Of a DNA stretch of 64,000 bases, positions 57,559 through 64,000 are shown piece by piece. This stretch comes from Anaerolineales bacterium (lineage in GTDB: Bacteria; Chloroflexota; Anaerolineae; Anaerolineales; Villigracilaceae), in contig JAEURJ010000016.1 in NCBI GenBank assembly GCA_016789305.1, forward strand, positions 186,001-250,000. Direction: 5' to 3'. Below the pieces are notes generated by a model, which made no database searches, was not told where the DNA came from, and worked only from the letters and a program-made list of their open reading frames with translations. The number at the start of each line of letters is the position of its first letter. The stretch's first letter is position 1. Position numbers and translations under genes: made by a program.

Positions 57559-58443
57559 ATGGAAATTCACCAACTCACCTATTTTGTCGCTGTTGCTGAA
57601 ACAGGCAGTTTTAGCCGCGCCGCTGAACGATGCAACATCACCCAGCCCTCACTCAGCCAACAGATCATGAAATTGGAACAGGAATTAGGAGAAACCCTTT
57701 TTGAACGTCTCCCCCGCAAAGTAGTACTGACTGATGCGGGCCGAATTTTATTGCCTAGAGCAATCACTATTCTTGGAGATCTTCAAAATATTAAACATAC
57801 ACTGAATCAAAATATGGATGCAGGTCATGGCCTGCTGCATGTTGGCTTTATACCCACCATTGCGCCATTTGTTTTACCACACGTGATCAAACGTTTCAGT
57901 CAGGAATATCCAAACGCACATCTCACCGTACAGGAAGACGTTACCGAGTCCCTTGTGCATGACCTAATAGACGGAAAATTAGATGTTGGCATTACCAGCA
58001 TGCCCATTCACAATAAGTTGATTCGCACGCAGGAGCTGCATACCGAACCCTTGCTGGTTGCATCCTCCCGAAAAAACGACATCATCACCCGGGCATCCAT
58101 CCGCGTGAAAGAATTGGATGATCTCCCATTTATCGCGCTTAGCGAAATGCACTGTCTTGGCGAGCAGATACAATCATTTTGTCACTTGCAAAAGTTGGAA
58201 TTAAAAGTCGTCTGCGATACATCTCAACTAACCACCGTGCAAAATTGCGTTGCGCTTGGTCTGGGCGTTTCACTCGTTCCGCGCGCTCTGGCCGTCAGCG
58301 ATTCATCCAACCGCATTACTTATCGAAGCTTGAGTGATACATCGCCGCAAAGAAAGATCGCTGCCGCAACTCGCGCAGATAGAACCCCGTCCTTTCTTGC
58401 GCAAAAATTCATTGAGATCGTACGCGAAGAATATCCAACGTAG
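57559..58443 (+). CDS. oxyR: Hydrogen-peroxide-sensing LysR-type regulator
   Basis: The 294-residue protein has an N-terminal LysR helix-turn-helix (VAVAETGSFSRAAERCNITQ, SLSQQIMKLE) and a C-terminal sensor domain. It has Cys 199 (LSEMHCLG) and Cys 208 (IQSFCHL), the same spacing and numbering as the redox-active pair in E. coli OxyR. Divergent arrangement with katG supports the call. OxyR forms a disulfide on peroxide exposure and activates defence genes. Confidence 0.95.
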   Translation: MEIHQLTYFVAVAETGSFSRAAERCNITQPSLSQQIMKLEQELGETLFERLPRKVVLTDAGRILLPRAITILGDLQNIKHTLNQNMDAGHGLLHVGFIPTIAPFVLPHVIKRFSQEYPNAHLTVQEDVTESLVHDLIDGKLDVGITSMPIHNKLIRTQELHTEPLLVASSRKNDIITRASIRVKELDDLPFIALSEMHCLGEQIQSFCHLQKLELKVVCDTSQLTTVQNCVALGLGVSLVPRALAVSDSSNRITYRSLSDTSPQRKIAAATRADRTPSFLAQKFIEIVREEYPT

Positions 58444-58446
58444 CGC

Positions 58447-59355
58447 TTATCCCCAATTCCGCGCGCCTGCCAAAAACGATTTTCCGCTCATGGATTTTTT
58501 CCCGGCGGGCTGCACATCATCGAGGATGAGAATCCCGCCTCTTGCACCAACCGCCGGCTGATCCTGAACAACCAGCCTCTTCCCCGCTGATTCATTCCCC
58601 TCCGTCACATGTGCGCGGTGGACTTTGAGAATCGTTCCATCAAAATCCATAAACGTTCCCGGCCATGGATTAAACGCACGCACACGCCGTTCCAATTCGT
58701 TTACATCTGAATTGAAATCAAGTTTGCCTTCCTCTTTTTTGAGCATGGGCGCGTACGTTGAGCCATCCTCAGGTTGAGGTTGAGGGATTAATTTTCCAGA
58801 CAAATAATCGGGCAGGGTCTCAATAAGAAGATCAGCCCCAAGTTTGGATAATGCCTGAATAGCCGAACCAGTTGTCAGGTCAGGTGTGTGGCGGATCGAA
58901 CTCTTTGAAAGCATGGGGCCGGTATCGAGTCCCGCATCCATTTTCATGATGGTCACGCCGATCTCTTCATCCCCGGCAAGGATGGCAGCATTGATCGGCG
59001 CCGCACCCCGCCATCGTGGGAGAAGTGATGCATGAACATTGATGCAGCCATATCGAGGCAGTTCCAGAACATCCTTTTTTAGAATCTGACCAAACGCAGC
59101 GACAACGATCAAGTCCGGATTCCATTCACGAAGTTGTGTCATAGCCGCTGGTTCACGCAATTTTTCAGGCTGCAGGATGGGGATATTCAATTCACTTGCA
59201 AGCGTTTTGACCGGAGGTGCTTTCAATTCACGGCCACGGCCAGATGCGCGGTCCGGCTGGGTAATGACACCAAGGACATCATAATGCTGCGCGAGCGAGC
59301 GTAAAGTTGGTAACGCAAATTCGGGCGAACCCATGAATACGATTTTGATTGACAT
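58447..59355 (-). CDS. fmt: Methionyl-tRNA formyltransferase
   Basis: The 302-residue protein begins IKIVFMGSPEFALPTLRSLA, and has the catalytic formyl-transfer motif NVHASLLPRWRGAAPINAAI and the C-terminal tRNA-binding domain (RVRAFNPWPGTFM). It formylates Met on the initiator tRNA. The start is the ATG at 59355 rather than a TTG two codons earlier; a TAAAAT box lies exactly at -12 to -7. The stop is 3 bases from the oxyR stop. Confidence 0.95.
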   Translation of the reverse strand: MSIKIVFMGSPEFALPTLRSLAQHYDVLGVITQPDRASGRGRELKAPPVKTLASELNIPILQPEKLREPAAMTQLREWNPDLIVVAAFGQILKKDVLELPRYGCINVHASLLPRWRGAAPINAAILAGDEEIGVTIMKMDAGLDTGPMLSKSSIRHTPDLTTGSAIQALSKLGADLLIETLPDYLSGKLIPQPQPEDGSTYAPMLKKEEGKLDFNSDVNELERRVRAFNPWPGTFMDFDGTILKVHRAHVTEGNESAGKRLVVQDQPAVGARGGILILDDVQPAGKKSMSGKSFLAGARNWG

Positions 59356-59361
59356 TTCCAA

Positions 59362-59367
59362 ATTTTA
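59362..59367 (-). promoter_or_regulatory. -10 box placed for leaderless fmt mRNA
   Basis: TAAAAT on the minus strand occupies -12 to -7 relative to the A of the ATG at 59355. Only a GGAA directly touching the start is present. Confidence 0.5.
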
Positions 59368-59508
59368 CCGCTTGTTGTGCAAATCATGGATTTTTTAAAT
59401 GGATGAAAAGCGCACAGTACTAAAGTATGAAACAATCCGTTTGCGTTTTGACTTGAAAGGCTGTAAAATACTGTAAATCCAAAACCTACTTATTCGGAGG
59501 AATAAATC

Positions 59509-59820
59509 ATGTCTCAAGCACCAGTTTCATCAGATATCACCCAGGACGACAAACTGTGGGCAATGCTCTCATACTTAATTCCAGTCATCGCCGTGGTTGT
59601 GCTTTTCATGGAGGACAAGAAGAATCGTCCTTATGTTAAGTTCAGCGCAGTCCAATCGATCGTTGTGACAGTGCTCATCTCCATCATCGCCACCGTTACC
59701 TTCGGTTGTGGTGCCATCCTTGTTTTCGCTCAACTCTATTGGGCTTATCAAGCCTACCAGGGCCAGGACATCAAGGTCCCCTTCGTTTCAGATTTCATTC
59801 GCAACCAGGGCTGGGCATAG
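59509..59820 (+). CDS. DUF4870-type membrane protein, copy 1
   Basis: This 103-residue protein begins with TQDDKLWAMLSYLIPVIAVV, a typical DUF4870 start, and has VKFSAVQSIVVTVLISIIAT and a final short helix region ending FIRNQGWA. It has three hydrophobic helices. DUF4870 proteins have no known function. GGAGG precedes the ATG by 8 bases. A strong terminator separates it from the second copy. Confidence 0.82.
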   Translation: MSQAPVSSDITQDDKLWAMLSYLIPVIAVVVLFMEDKKNRPYVKFSAVQSIVVTVLISIIATVTFGCGAILVFAQLYWAYQAYQGQDIKVPFVSDFIRNQGWA

Positions 59821-59832
59821 TTCGGTTCACTC

Positions 59833-59864
59833 AAAAAGACTCGCGGAATTCCGCGAGTCTTTTT
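59833..59864 (+). terminator. Terminator between the two DUF4870 genes
   Basis: A 32-base perfect palindrome (AAAAAGACTCGCGGAA and its complement) is followed by TTGTTAA. Confidence 0.8.
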
Positions 59865-59887
59865 TGTTAAAGAAAAGGATTTTTTCA

Positions 59888-60304
59888 ATGACTGATCAAA
59901 TTCCCCCTGCTCCTCCACAGCCCTTGAAACCCGCCGAAGAAAAACAGTGGGCGATGGTTTCCCACCTTAGCATCCTTGTTAATTTATTCTCTGGATTCCT
60001 GGGACCTGCTATCCCTTTCGTGATCTATTTAATCTACAGGGACCGTTCCCGATATGTGGCTTACCAGTCACTCCAGTCACTCGTATTTCAATTGATATGG
60101 TGGGTCGGCGGATGGACCATTGCTGGAGTTGCTTGGGCCATTACCAGTATTGTATGGCTATGCATTCCATTGGCCTGTATTTTTAGCATAATACCCTTCG
60201 CGGCTCTCGGGTATGGTGTATATGCCGGTATACAAACAAATCAGGGACAGGATTTCAAATACTGGCTCGTTGGCGACTGGGTACGAAGCACGTTGACCGG
60301 TTAA
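59888..60304 (+). CDS. DUF4870-type membrane protein, copy 2
   Basis: This 138-residue protein has a Pro-rich N-terminal stretch (IPPAPPQPLKPAEEKQ), then AMVSHLSILVNLFSGFLGPA, RYVAYQSLQSLVFQLIWWVG and a final helix pair. It is related to the preceding protein, sharing the domain order and the ending (QGQDFKYWLVGDWVRS). The frame is open upstream, but the ATG at 59888 has AAAGGA in front. No function is known. Confidence 0.82.
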   Translation: MTDQIPPAPPQPLKPAEEKQWAMVSHLSILVNLFSGFLGPAIPFVIYLIYRDRSRYVAYQSLQSLVFQLIWWVGGWTIAGVAWAITSIVWLCIPLACIFSIIPFAALGYGVYAGIQTNQGQDFKYWLVGDWVRSTLTG

Positions 60305-60318
60305 TTAGTTTATTCAAC

Positions 60319-60354
60319 AAAAAATCCCCGCCAGAACTCTGGCGGGGATTTTTT
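60319..60354. terminator. Bidirectional terminator
   Basis: A perfect 17-bp stem (AAAAAATCCCCGCCAGA and its complement) lies between the DUF4870 and LCP genes. Confidence 0.85.
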
Positions 60355-60370
60355 GAACTATTCTTTTAAT

Positions 60371-61840
60371 TTATGGAATTCGACTGGCAATATCTGACCC
60401 AAGGCGAATTTCAATATCCACTGTTGAGGCGGGATCCGGACTGAAGCGGATCTGGCTGCTGGTAACGCCAAAGGTGCTTTGCAAATAACGCAGCGTGTAC
60501 AACTTGGGACCATACACTATCACCACAGTTTGACTGTACGCTTCTGTGGCTGTACCAACTTCCGTGATCGTCATGCCCTGTGACTGGAAGAAGGTGCCTG
60601 CACGCTGGTCCATACCGGGGGTGAAAGTGCCATCCAAAATACGAACGCGGGCTTCCTCATTGCGCATCAGTGTTGCAGGGTCGCCTTGCGCGATCGGGCT
60701 GGTGGGTCCACTGGTGGTAAAGATCTGGTCGCGCAGTATGCGAACTTTATCTGCAATCGGCTTCATGATGCTGGCCGCCTGACCTCCAAGGACCACATTA
60801 TCAAAGGTCACCATGGTTGTATCGATCACGCCGGTTTTTATATTATCCCGCGAAATATCCTTGACGAGAATTGCCAGCTTGATCGCATCTTCAAATGCCA
60901 TATTGGTATTGATGCCATAAGAAAGTTCACCATAAATCGCCGGGGCATCGGCGATCAGTACGGGAAAGGCTGAAGGGTCGAACACCTTTTTCTGCAAGGC
61001 AAAAATCACTTCCTGCTGCCGTGCAGCACGATCAAAGTCACCGCCGGAGGTGTGGCGATTGCGCGCGTATGCCAACACTTTCCAACCCTGACACAAATTC
61101 CTGCCGCCACCTGGTGTGAGCACCATATGATCGGGCCCGGAACCAATTGGGTCAAGGATCATTTTTTCATTCGGAAAAACCTCAATGCAGCCAAAGCGGT
61201 TGATCACATGATCCACAAGCAGGGTAAATACATTGAAGTCAACATGAACGTAATAATCGACAGGCACACCGATGAACTGGGAAACAGTTTTCATGGCCAG
61301 GCCGGGACCGCCACCAGGAAGCTTATCGCCTTCCCCGCTGGCGTAGGCTGTATTAATACGACTATATCCGTAGCCGGGTATATTCACCCACATATCGCGT
61401 GGGATCGACAACATGCCAGCTGTTTTACTGACAGGATCCACAGTAATTAACATTAAAGTGTCGGAACGAGGCGGACCATCCTGCTTCTCCACATCACGTG
61501 CATCCAGCCCAATAAAGAGAATGTTGATTCGGCTGGCTCCATCCCACGCGGGAGGCAGTGCCAATTGTGGAGCTTCAGGAATCGGCGTTGGAGGAATTGC
61601 AATGGCGGTTTCCCCCGGCTGTGGAGTGTAATCGCCCGTTGGATTCTGGGCACTATTAGTACAAGTATCGGGCATCCTGCCCGGCAGTTTGGTCACCTGC
61701 CAGCAGGCTGTAAACCCGCGGGCAAAGACAAACAATGCACCTGCAATCACCAAAGTGATACCCCAAAAGATCATCTGCTTTACGCTGGGACGAGTAAGCG
61801 GGGGAAGTTTTATTTTTTTCAAGAATTCAAGTCTGTTCAT
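60371..61840 (-). CDS. LytR-CpsA-Psr (LCP) family protein
   Basis: This 489-residue protein has a short cytosolic N-terminus, one membrane helix (about 25-45), a Pro/Thr linker and an LCP catalytic domain (RINILFIGLDARDVEKQDGP, RSDTLMLITVDPVSKTAGML, DMWVNIPGYGYSRINTAYAS). A C-terminal LytR_C-like domain follows (about 395-489). LCP enzymes attach polymers to the cell wall or to proteins from undecaprenyl-pyrophosphate donors. It is the last gene of an operon with a HEAT-repeat protein, Trm112-like and VanW genes. A GAGGAATGAT stretch provides the Shine-Dalgarno. Confidence 0.9.
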   Translation of the reverse strand: MNRLEFLKKIKLPPLTRPSVKQMIFWGITLVIAGALFVFARGFTACWQVTKLPGRMPDTCTNSAQNPTGDYTPQPGETAIAIPPTPIPEAPQLALPPAWDGASRINILFIGLDARDVEKQDGPPRSDTLMLITVDPVSKTAGMLSIPRDMWVNIPGYGYSRINTAYASGEGDKLPGGGPGLAMKTVSQFIGVPVDYYVHVDFNVFTLLVDHVINRFGCIEVFPNEKMILDPIGSGPDHMVLTPGGGRNLCQGWKVLAYARNRHTSGGDFDRAARQQEVIFALQKKVFDPSAFPVLIADAPAIYGELSYGINTNMAFEDAIKLAILVKDISRDNIKTGVIDTTMVTFDNVVLGGQAASIMKPIADKVRILRDQIFTTSGPTSPIAQGDPATLMRNEEARVRILDGTFTPGMDQRAGTFFQSQGMTITEVGTATEAYSQTVVIVYGPKLYTLRYLQSTFGVTSSQIRFSPDPASTVDIEIRLGSDIASRIP

Positions 61841-61850
61841 ATATCATTCC

Positions 61851-62423
61851 TCAAGGCTTAATATATACCATATCCAGCCCAAGTCGTTCCAAGCCTTCCT
61901 GCGCCCAATATTGCAGCACAGCCGATTCTTCATTCATGGATTTCATTAATATGGGGATGGCACGATGATCGCGGATCTCAGCCAGCGCGCGCAAAGCCAA
62001 AATACGAACACGCAAAGGCGTTTCTTTCATGACTTCCAGCAGGCCGGCCACCGAAGGACTTCCAATTTTCACCAAAGCATTGCCTGCCAACCCTGCTGTC
62101 AGCGAATCTTCATCTGCGAGAGATTTTATTAATGCCGATACAGCTTCTTCATTTGGATGAATACCAAGGGCGAGGGCAGTGGCGGCACGCACTTGCGGCG
62201 CTGAGTCGTTGAGGAATGGAAGCAGGCTTTCGGTCTGCGTGTGAGGCGAGGCGGCCAATGCGCGGACCGCCCACCAGCGGTGATCCTCTGAATCAGAGTG
62301 AGTCAATTCCAAAAGCACGGGAATGACCGCCATCCCCAAATCACCGATCAACGGAATGACCTGCTCAGCACGTTCATCACTGCCGCTGGTCAGTTCATTC
62401 AATATACTTTGCAGGTCCGACAC
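61851..62423 (-). CDS. HEAT-repeat protein
   Basis: The 190-residue protein is built of about five helical repeats of roughly 30 residues, for example VIPLIGDLGMAVIPVLLELT, HRWWAVRALAASPHTQTESL and APQVRAATALALGIHPNEEA. This is the HEAT/PBS-lyase type found in scaffold proteins. No catalytic residues are seen. Its start is a GTG four bases after the Trm112-like stop, so translation is probably coupled. The LCP gene begins 10 bases downstream. Confidence 0.82.
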   Translation of the reverse strand: MSDLQSILNELTSGSDERAEQVIPLIGDLGMAVIPVLLELTHSDSEDHRWWAVRALAASPHTQTESLLPFLNDSAPQVRAATALALGIHPNEEAVSALIKSLADEDSLTAGLAGNALVKIGSPSVAGLLEVMKETPLRVRILALRALAEIRDHRAIPILMKSMNEESAVLQYWAQEGLERLGLDMVYIKP

Positions 62424-62427
62424 GTTT

Positions 62428-62646
62428 TTATTTTGCGGGTGGAGGAACAGGAAGTGCCTCTTGCGCGGTATTTACCCACTTATCACCCTCGTCAATCAAC
62501 ATCACGGGGATATCATCGATGATGGGATATTTGCGATTGCAATCCTTGCAAATTAACCACGCATCCTTATGCAAGACAAGCAAGCCTTCCTTTTCGCGGA
62601 CACAATTTGGGCAACGTAAAATTTCAAGCAGTTCAGCACTGACCAT
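62428..62646 (-). CDS. Trm112-family small zinc-ribbon-like protein
   Basis: This 72-residue protein has LLEILRCPNCVREKEGLLVL, WLICKDCNRKYPIIDDIPVM and an LIDEGDKW ending, the usual Trm112/YcaR pattern. The two Cys pairs (CPNC and CKDC) would bind zinc. Eukaryotic Trm112 activates methyltransferases; bacterial members are small proteins of unknown role. AAGGAG precedes the ATG. It sits between VanW and the HEAT-repeat gene in one operon. Confidence 0.85.
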   Translation of the reverse strand: MVSAELLEILRCPNCVREKEGLLVLHKDAWLICKDCNRKYPIIDDIPVMLIDEGDKWVNTAQEALPVPPPAK

Positions 62647-62682
62647 TATTTTTTCTCCTTATCAGTTTTTTATTCTACCATG

Positions 62683-64000
62683 CTAGGTTCCGGGGGATAG
62701 ACAAAGGTCTTTTCGCTTTGCCGCCTTCTCCGGGTCTTCCGTACCTGGGCCATACTGACAGATCGCCTGCCAGGGCTGGTAATGGGTCTCGACGGTGTCG
62801 GTAAAGTAGACTCCGCCATTCCGATATACGGTGCGTGTGACAGTCACATCCGCGCCGTTGGCCGCATAATCAACCTGCTTGATCTGGCCTTCCTTCAGTT
62901 CGGGATTTTCTTCAAAATATGGAGCCGGCGCAGGAACCGTATTTGTTACACCGGTCGTCTGCCAATCGACTGTGCGCCCATCGGAAGTGGAATAAATCTT
63001 CCATTGGATGGAACTGGTGCCCACATAAGTTTCCATCAACAACCAATAGGGTGTGTCGTTGACGAACTTAAAATCCACAAGCGGAAAATACACTGTCGCA
63101 TCCAGCCCCGCAAGGCTGGGATCCACAGAGCCACTCGAGTTCTTTTCATAATAAGAAACGCGGTATGCATGAGGTACCCTTTCCACGACGGGAAAACCGG
63201 CAAAGAATACGGTACGAAAGAGTGTGGTACTGACCTGACATACGCCGCCGCCCACGCCTTTGATCGTGCGGCCGCCATAAATAATCAATGCCTCGGCGAA
63301 GCCATTCTCAAGGCTCACATCTGCCATGTAATTTCCCATGGAGAAGGTTTCACCCGGGGCGACCAACAACCCATGAAAACTGGAAGCGGCTGCCTTGATA
63401 TTCTGAATACGCTCGGCACTGGAGCCATAGAAATAGGAAGTTTGTGTGGCGATCAGCTCAGTGACGCCCAAATCCGCGCCTGTCGCTGTATCTGCAACAG
63501 CGGGCTGTTCCTCCTTCACAACCAGTGAAACCGTGTGTTCACCGCGCAAAAGCGCATCATTGATCGCAAGGATGCTTGCTTCCACATCAACCACACGCCC
63601 TACTGCGGAAGCGGAGATGGGTTCAAGTACCCCAGTTTCATCATTAAAAATAAAACGTGCATTGGCAGGCTGACGGTCAATAAAAGGCTTGAGGTCGTTC
63701 AACGAGGCGCGTAATGCCACCGGGTCCAACCCAACCTGCAATTGATATTGCCCGCCGCTATCGACTACATTTACACCGAGCATGTTGGCAACAACTGGAA
63801 TATCAAAGGTCCATGGACCCGGATCGCCATCCCGATAATTTGGGACAGCAAGAATCAACGGCTGGCTGATCATGCGCCGCGCTGCATCTGCCTGCGAAGA
63901 GACATCCAACAACTTGGGAGCAGCCTCGGCCACCACGAGCGGCACTTCTCCATCGCGGAAGGTTTGCAGCTGTGCGCCCAAATAGATCAATGTAGCATCG
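62683..64000 (-). CDS. VanW-family protein (5' partial)
   Basis: The frame is open to the end of the window, so the N-terminus lies outside. The visible part has a peptidoglycan-binding-like (PG_binding_4) region at the start (QPLILAVPNYRDGDPGPWTF, VANMLGVNVVDSGGQYQLQV). The VanW domain contains TSYFYGSSAERIQNIKAAAS, GLLVAPGETFSMGNYMADVS and GGRTIKGVGGGVCQVSTTLF. A C-terminal G5-like extension carries DVTVTRTVYRNGGVYFTDTV. VanW was first seen in glycopeptide-resistance clusters, but such genes are common in wall-associated settings in other bacteria; no other van genes are here. A Cys in the last residues (KRKDLCLSPGT) is unpaired. Confidence 0.87.
   Translation of the reverse strand, partial: DATLIYLGAQLQTFRDGEVPLVVAEAAPKLLDVSSQADAARRMISQPLILAVPNYRDGDPGPWTFDIPVVANMLGVNVVDSGGQYQLQVGLDPVALRASLNDLKPFIDRQPANARFIFNDETGVLEPISASAVGRVVDVEASILAINDALLRGEHTVSLVVKEEQPAVADTATGADLGVTELIATQTSYFYGSSAERIQNIKAAASSFHGLLVAPGETFSMGNYMADVSLENGFAEALIIYGGRTIKGVGGGVCQVSTTLFRTVFFAGFPVVERVPHAYRVSYYEKNSSGSVDPSLAGLDATVYFPLVDFKFVNDTPYWLLMETYVGTSSIQWKIYSTSDGRTVDWQTTGVTNTVPAPAPYFEENPELKEGQIKQVDYAANGADVTVTRTVYRNGGVYFTDTVETHYQPWQAICQYGPGTEDPEKAAKRKDLCLSPGT

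Noticed and set aside
62782..63528. Plus-strand 248-codon open frame
   Set aside because: It is the shadow of the VanW gene; the minus-strand protein has clear domains.
62683..64000. Glycopeptide-resistance cluster because of VanW
   Set aside because: No vanH, vanA, vanX or vanRS genes are here; VanW-type genes are common in other settings.
1..64000. tRNA, rRNA, CRISPR, prophage or insertion sequence
   Set aside because: I looked in the intergenic gaps and saw no cloverleaf-like stems with CCA-type ends, no repeat-spacer arrays, and no transposase or integrase motifs.

Overview
The window reads as chromosomal DNA from an Anaerolineae-type Chloroflexota bacterium. This is inferred from gene style, not from a marker gene: Thr/Pro/Ala-rich linkers after lipoprotein signal peptides, VanW plus LCP wall-associated proteins, DUF4870 and DUF92 proteins, a TGS-uridine kinase fusion and a periplasmic cytochrome set. 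It is densely coded on both strands. I found 65 genes, no tRNA, rRNA, CRISPR array, prophage or transposase, and no gene-free stretch above about 300 bases.

Layout. 1-6 kb: the 3' end of a pentaheme nitrite reductase (nrfA), a Crp/Fnr regulator operon, a small cytochrome c, and a diheme peroxidase fused to a parallel beta-helix. 6-10.5 kb: priA and a Memo-like protein. 10.5-16.3 kb: four paralogous lipoproteins around a membrane GAF/helix-turn-helix protein. 16.5-23 kb: a clostripain-like protease, a sigma/anti-sigma/NUDIX operon, lysS and greA. 23-31 kb: PilZ, then a dehydrogenase, pterin synthase homologue and glycosyltransferase group, a YiiX-like protein, a DMT transporter and a DEAD-box helicase. 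31-38 kb: an HExxH lipoprotein, a cold-shock gene with a structured leader, an alkyladenine glycosylase, fabI, a FecR lipoprotein and bactofilin. 38-45.7 kb: a ProRS-like protein without a catalytic core, a DegT aminotransferase, DUF92 and oxidoreductases. 45.7-53.3 kb: a minus-strand run with glpK-glpD, a polyprenyl-phosphate-type glycosyltransferase, a PanE-like reductase and a nucleoside kinase. 53.4-64 kb: prfC, divergent katG/oxyR, fmt, two DUF4870 proteins, and an LCP/HEAT/Trm112/VanW operon.

Most unusual observations. (1) The FecR lipoprotein has a promoter, Shine-Dalgarno and ATG that are out of frame with its body across a tract of 8-bp repeats. One more copy would restore a textbook lipoprotein signal peptide, so it looks like a phase-variable switch in the OFF state, or a repeat miscount. 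(2) Families of period-8 and period-7 hairpin repeats lie between genes, supply stop codons, and are inserted in frame inside priA and an alcohol dehydrogenase. (3) A prolyl-tRNA synthetase relative keeps the editing and anticodon-binding parts but lacks the class II core. (4) A diheme peroxidase is fused to a beta-helix. (5) Many genes have a TATAAT-like box placed exactly for leaderless transcription.
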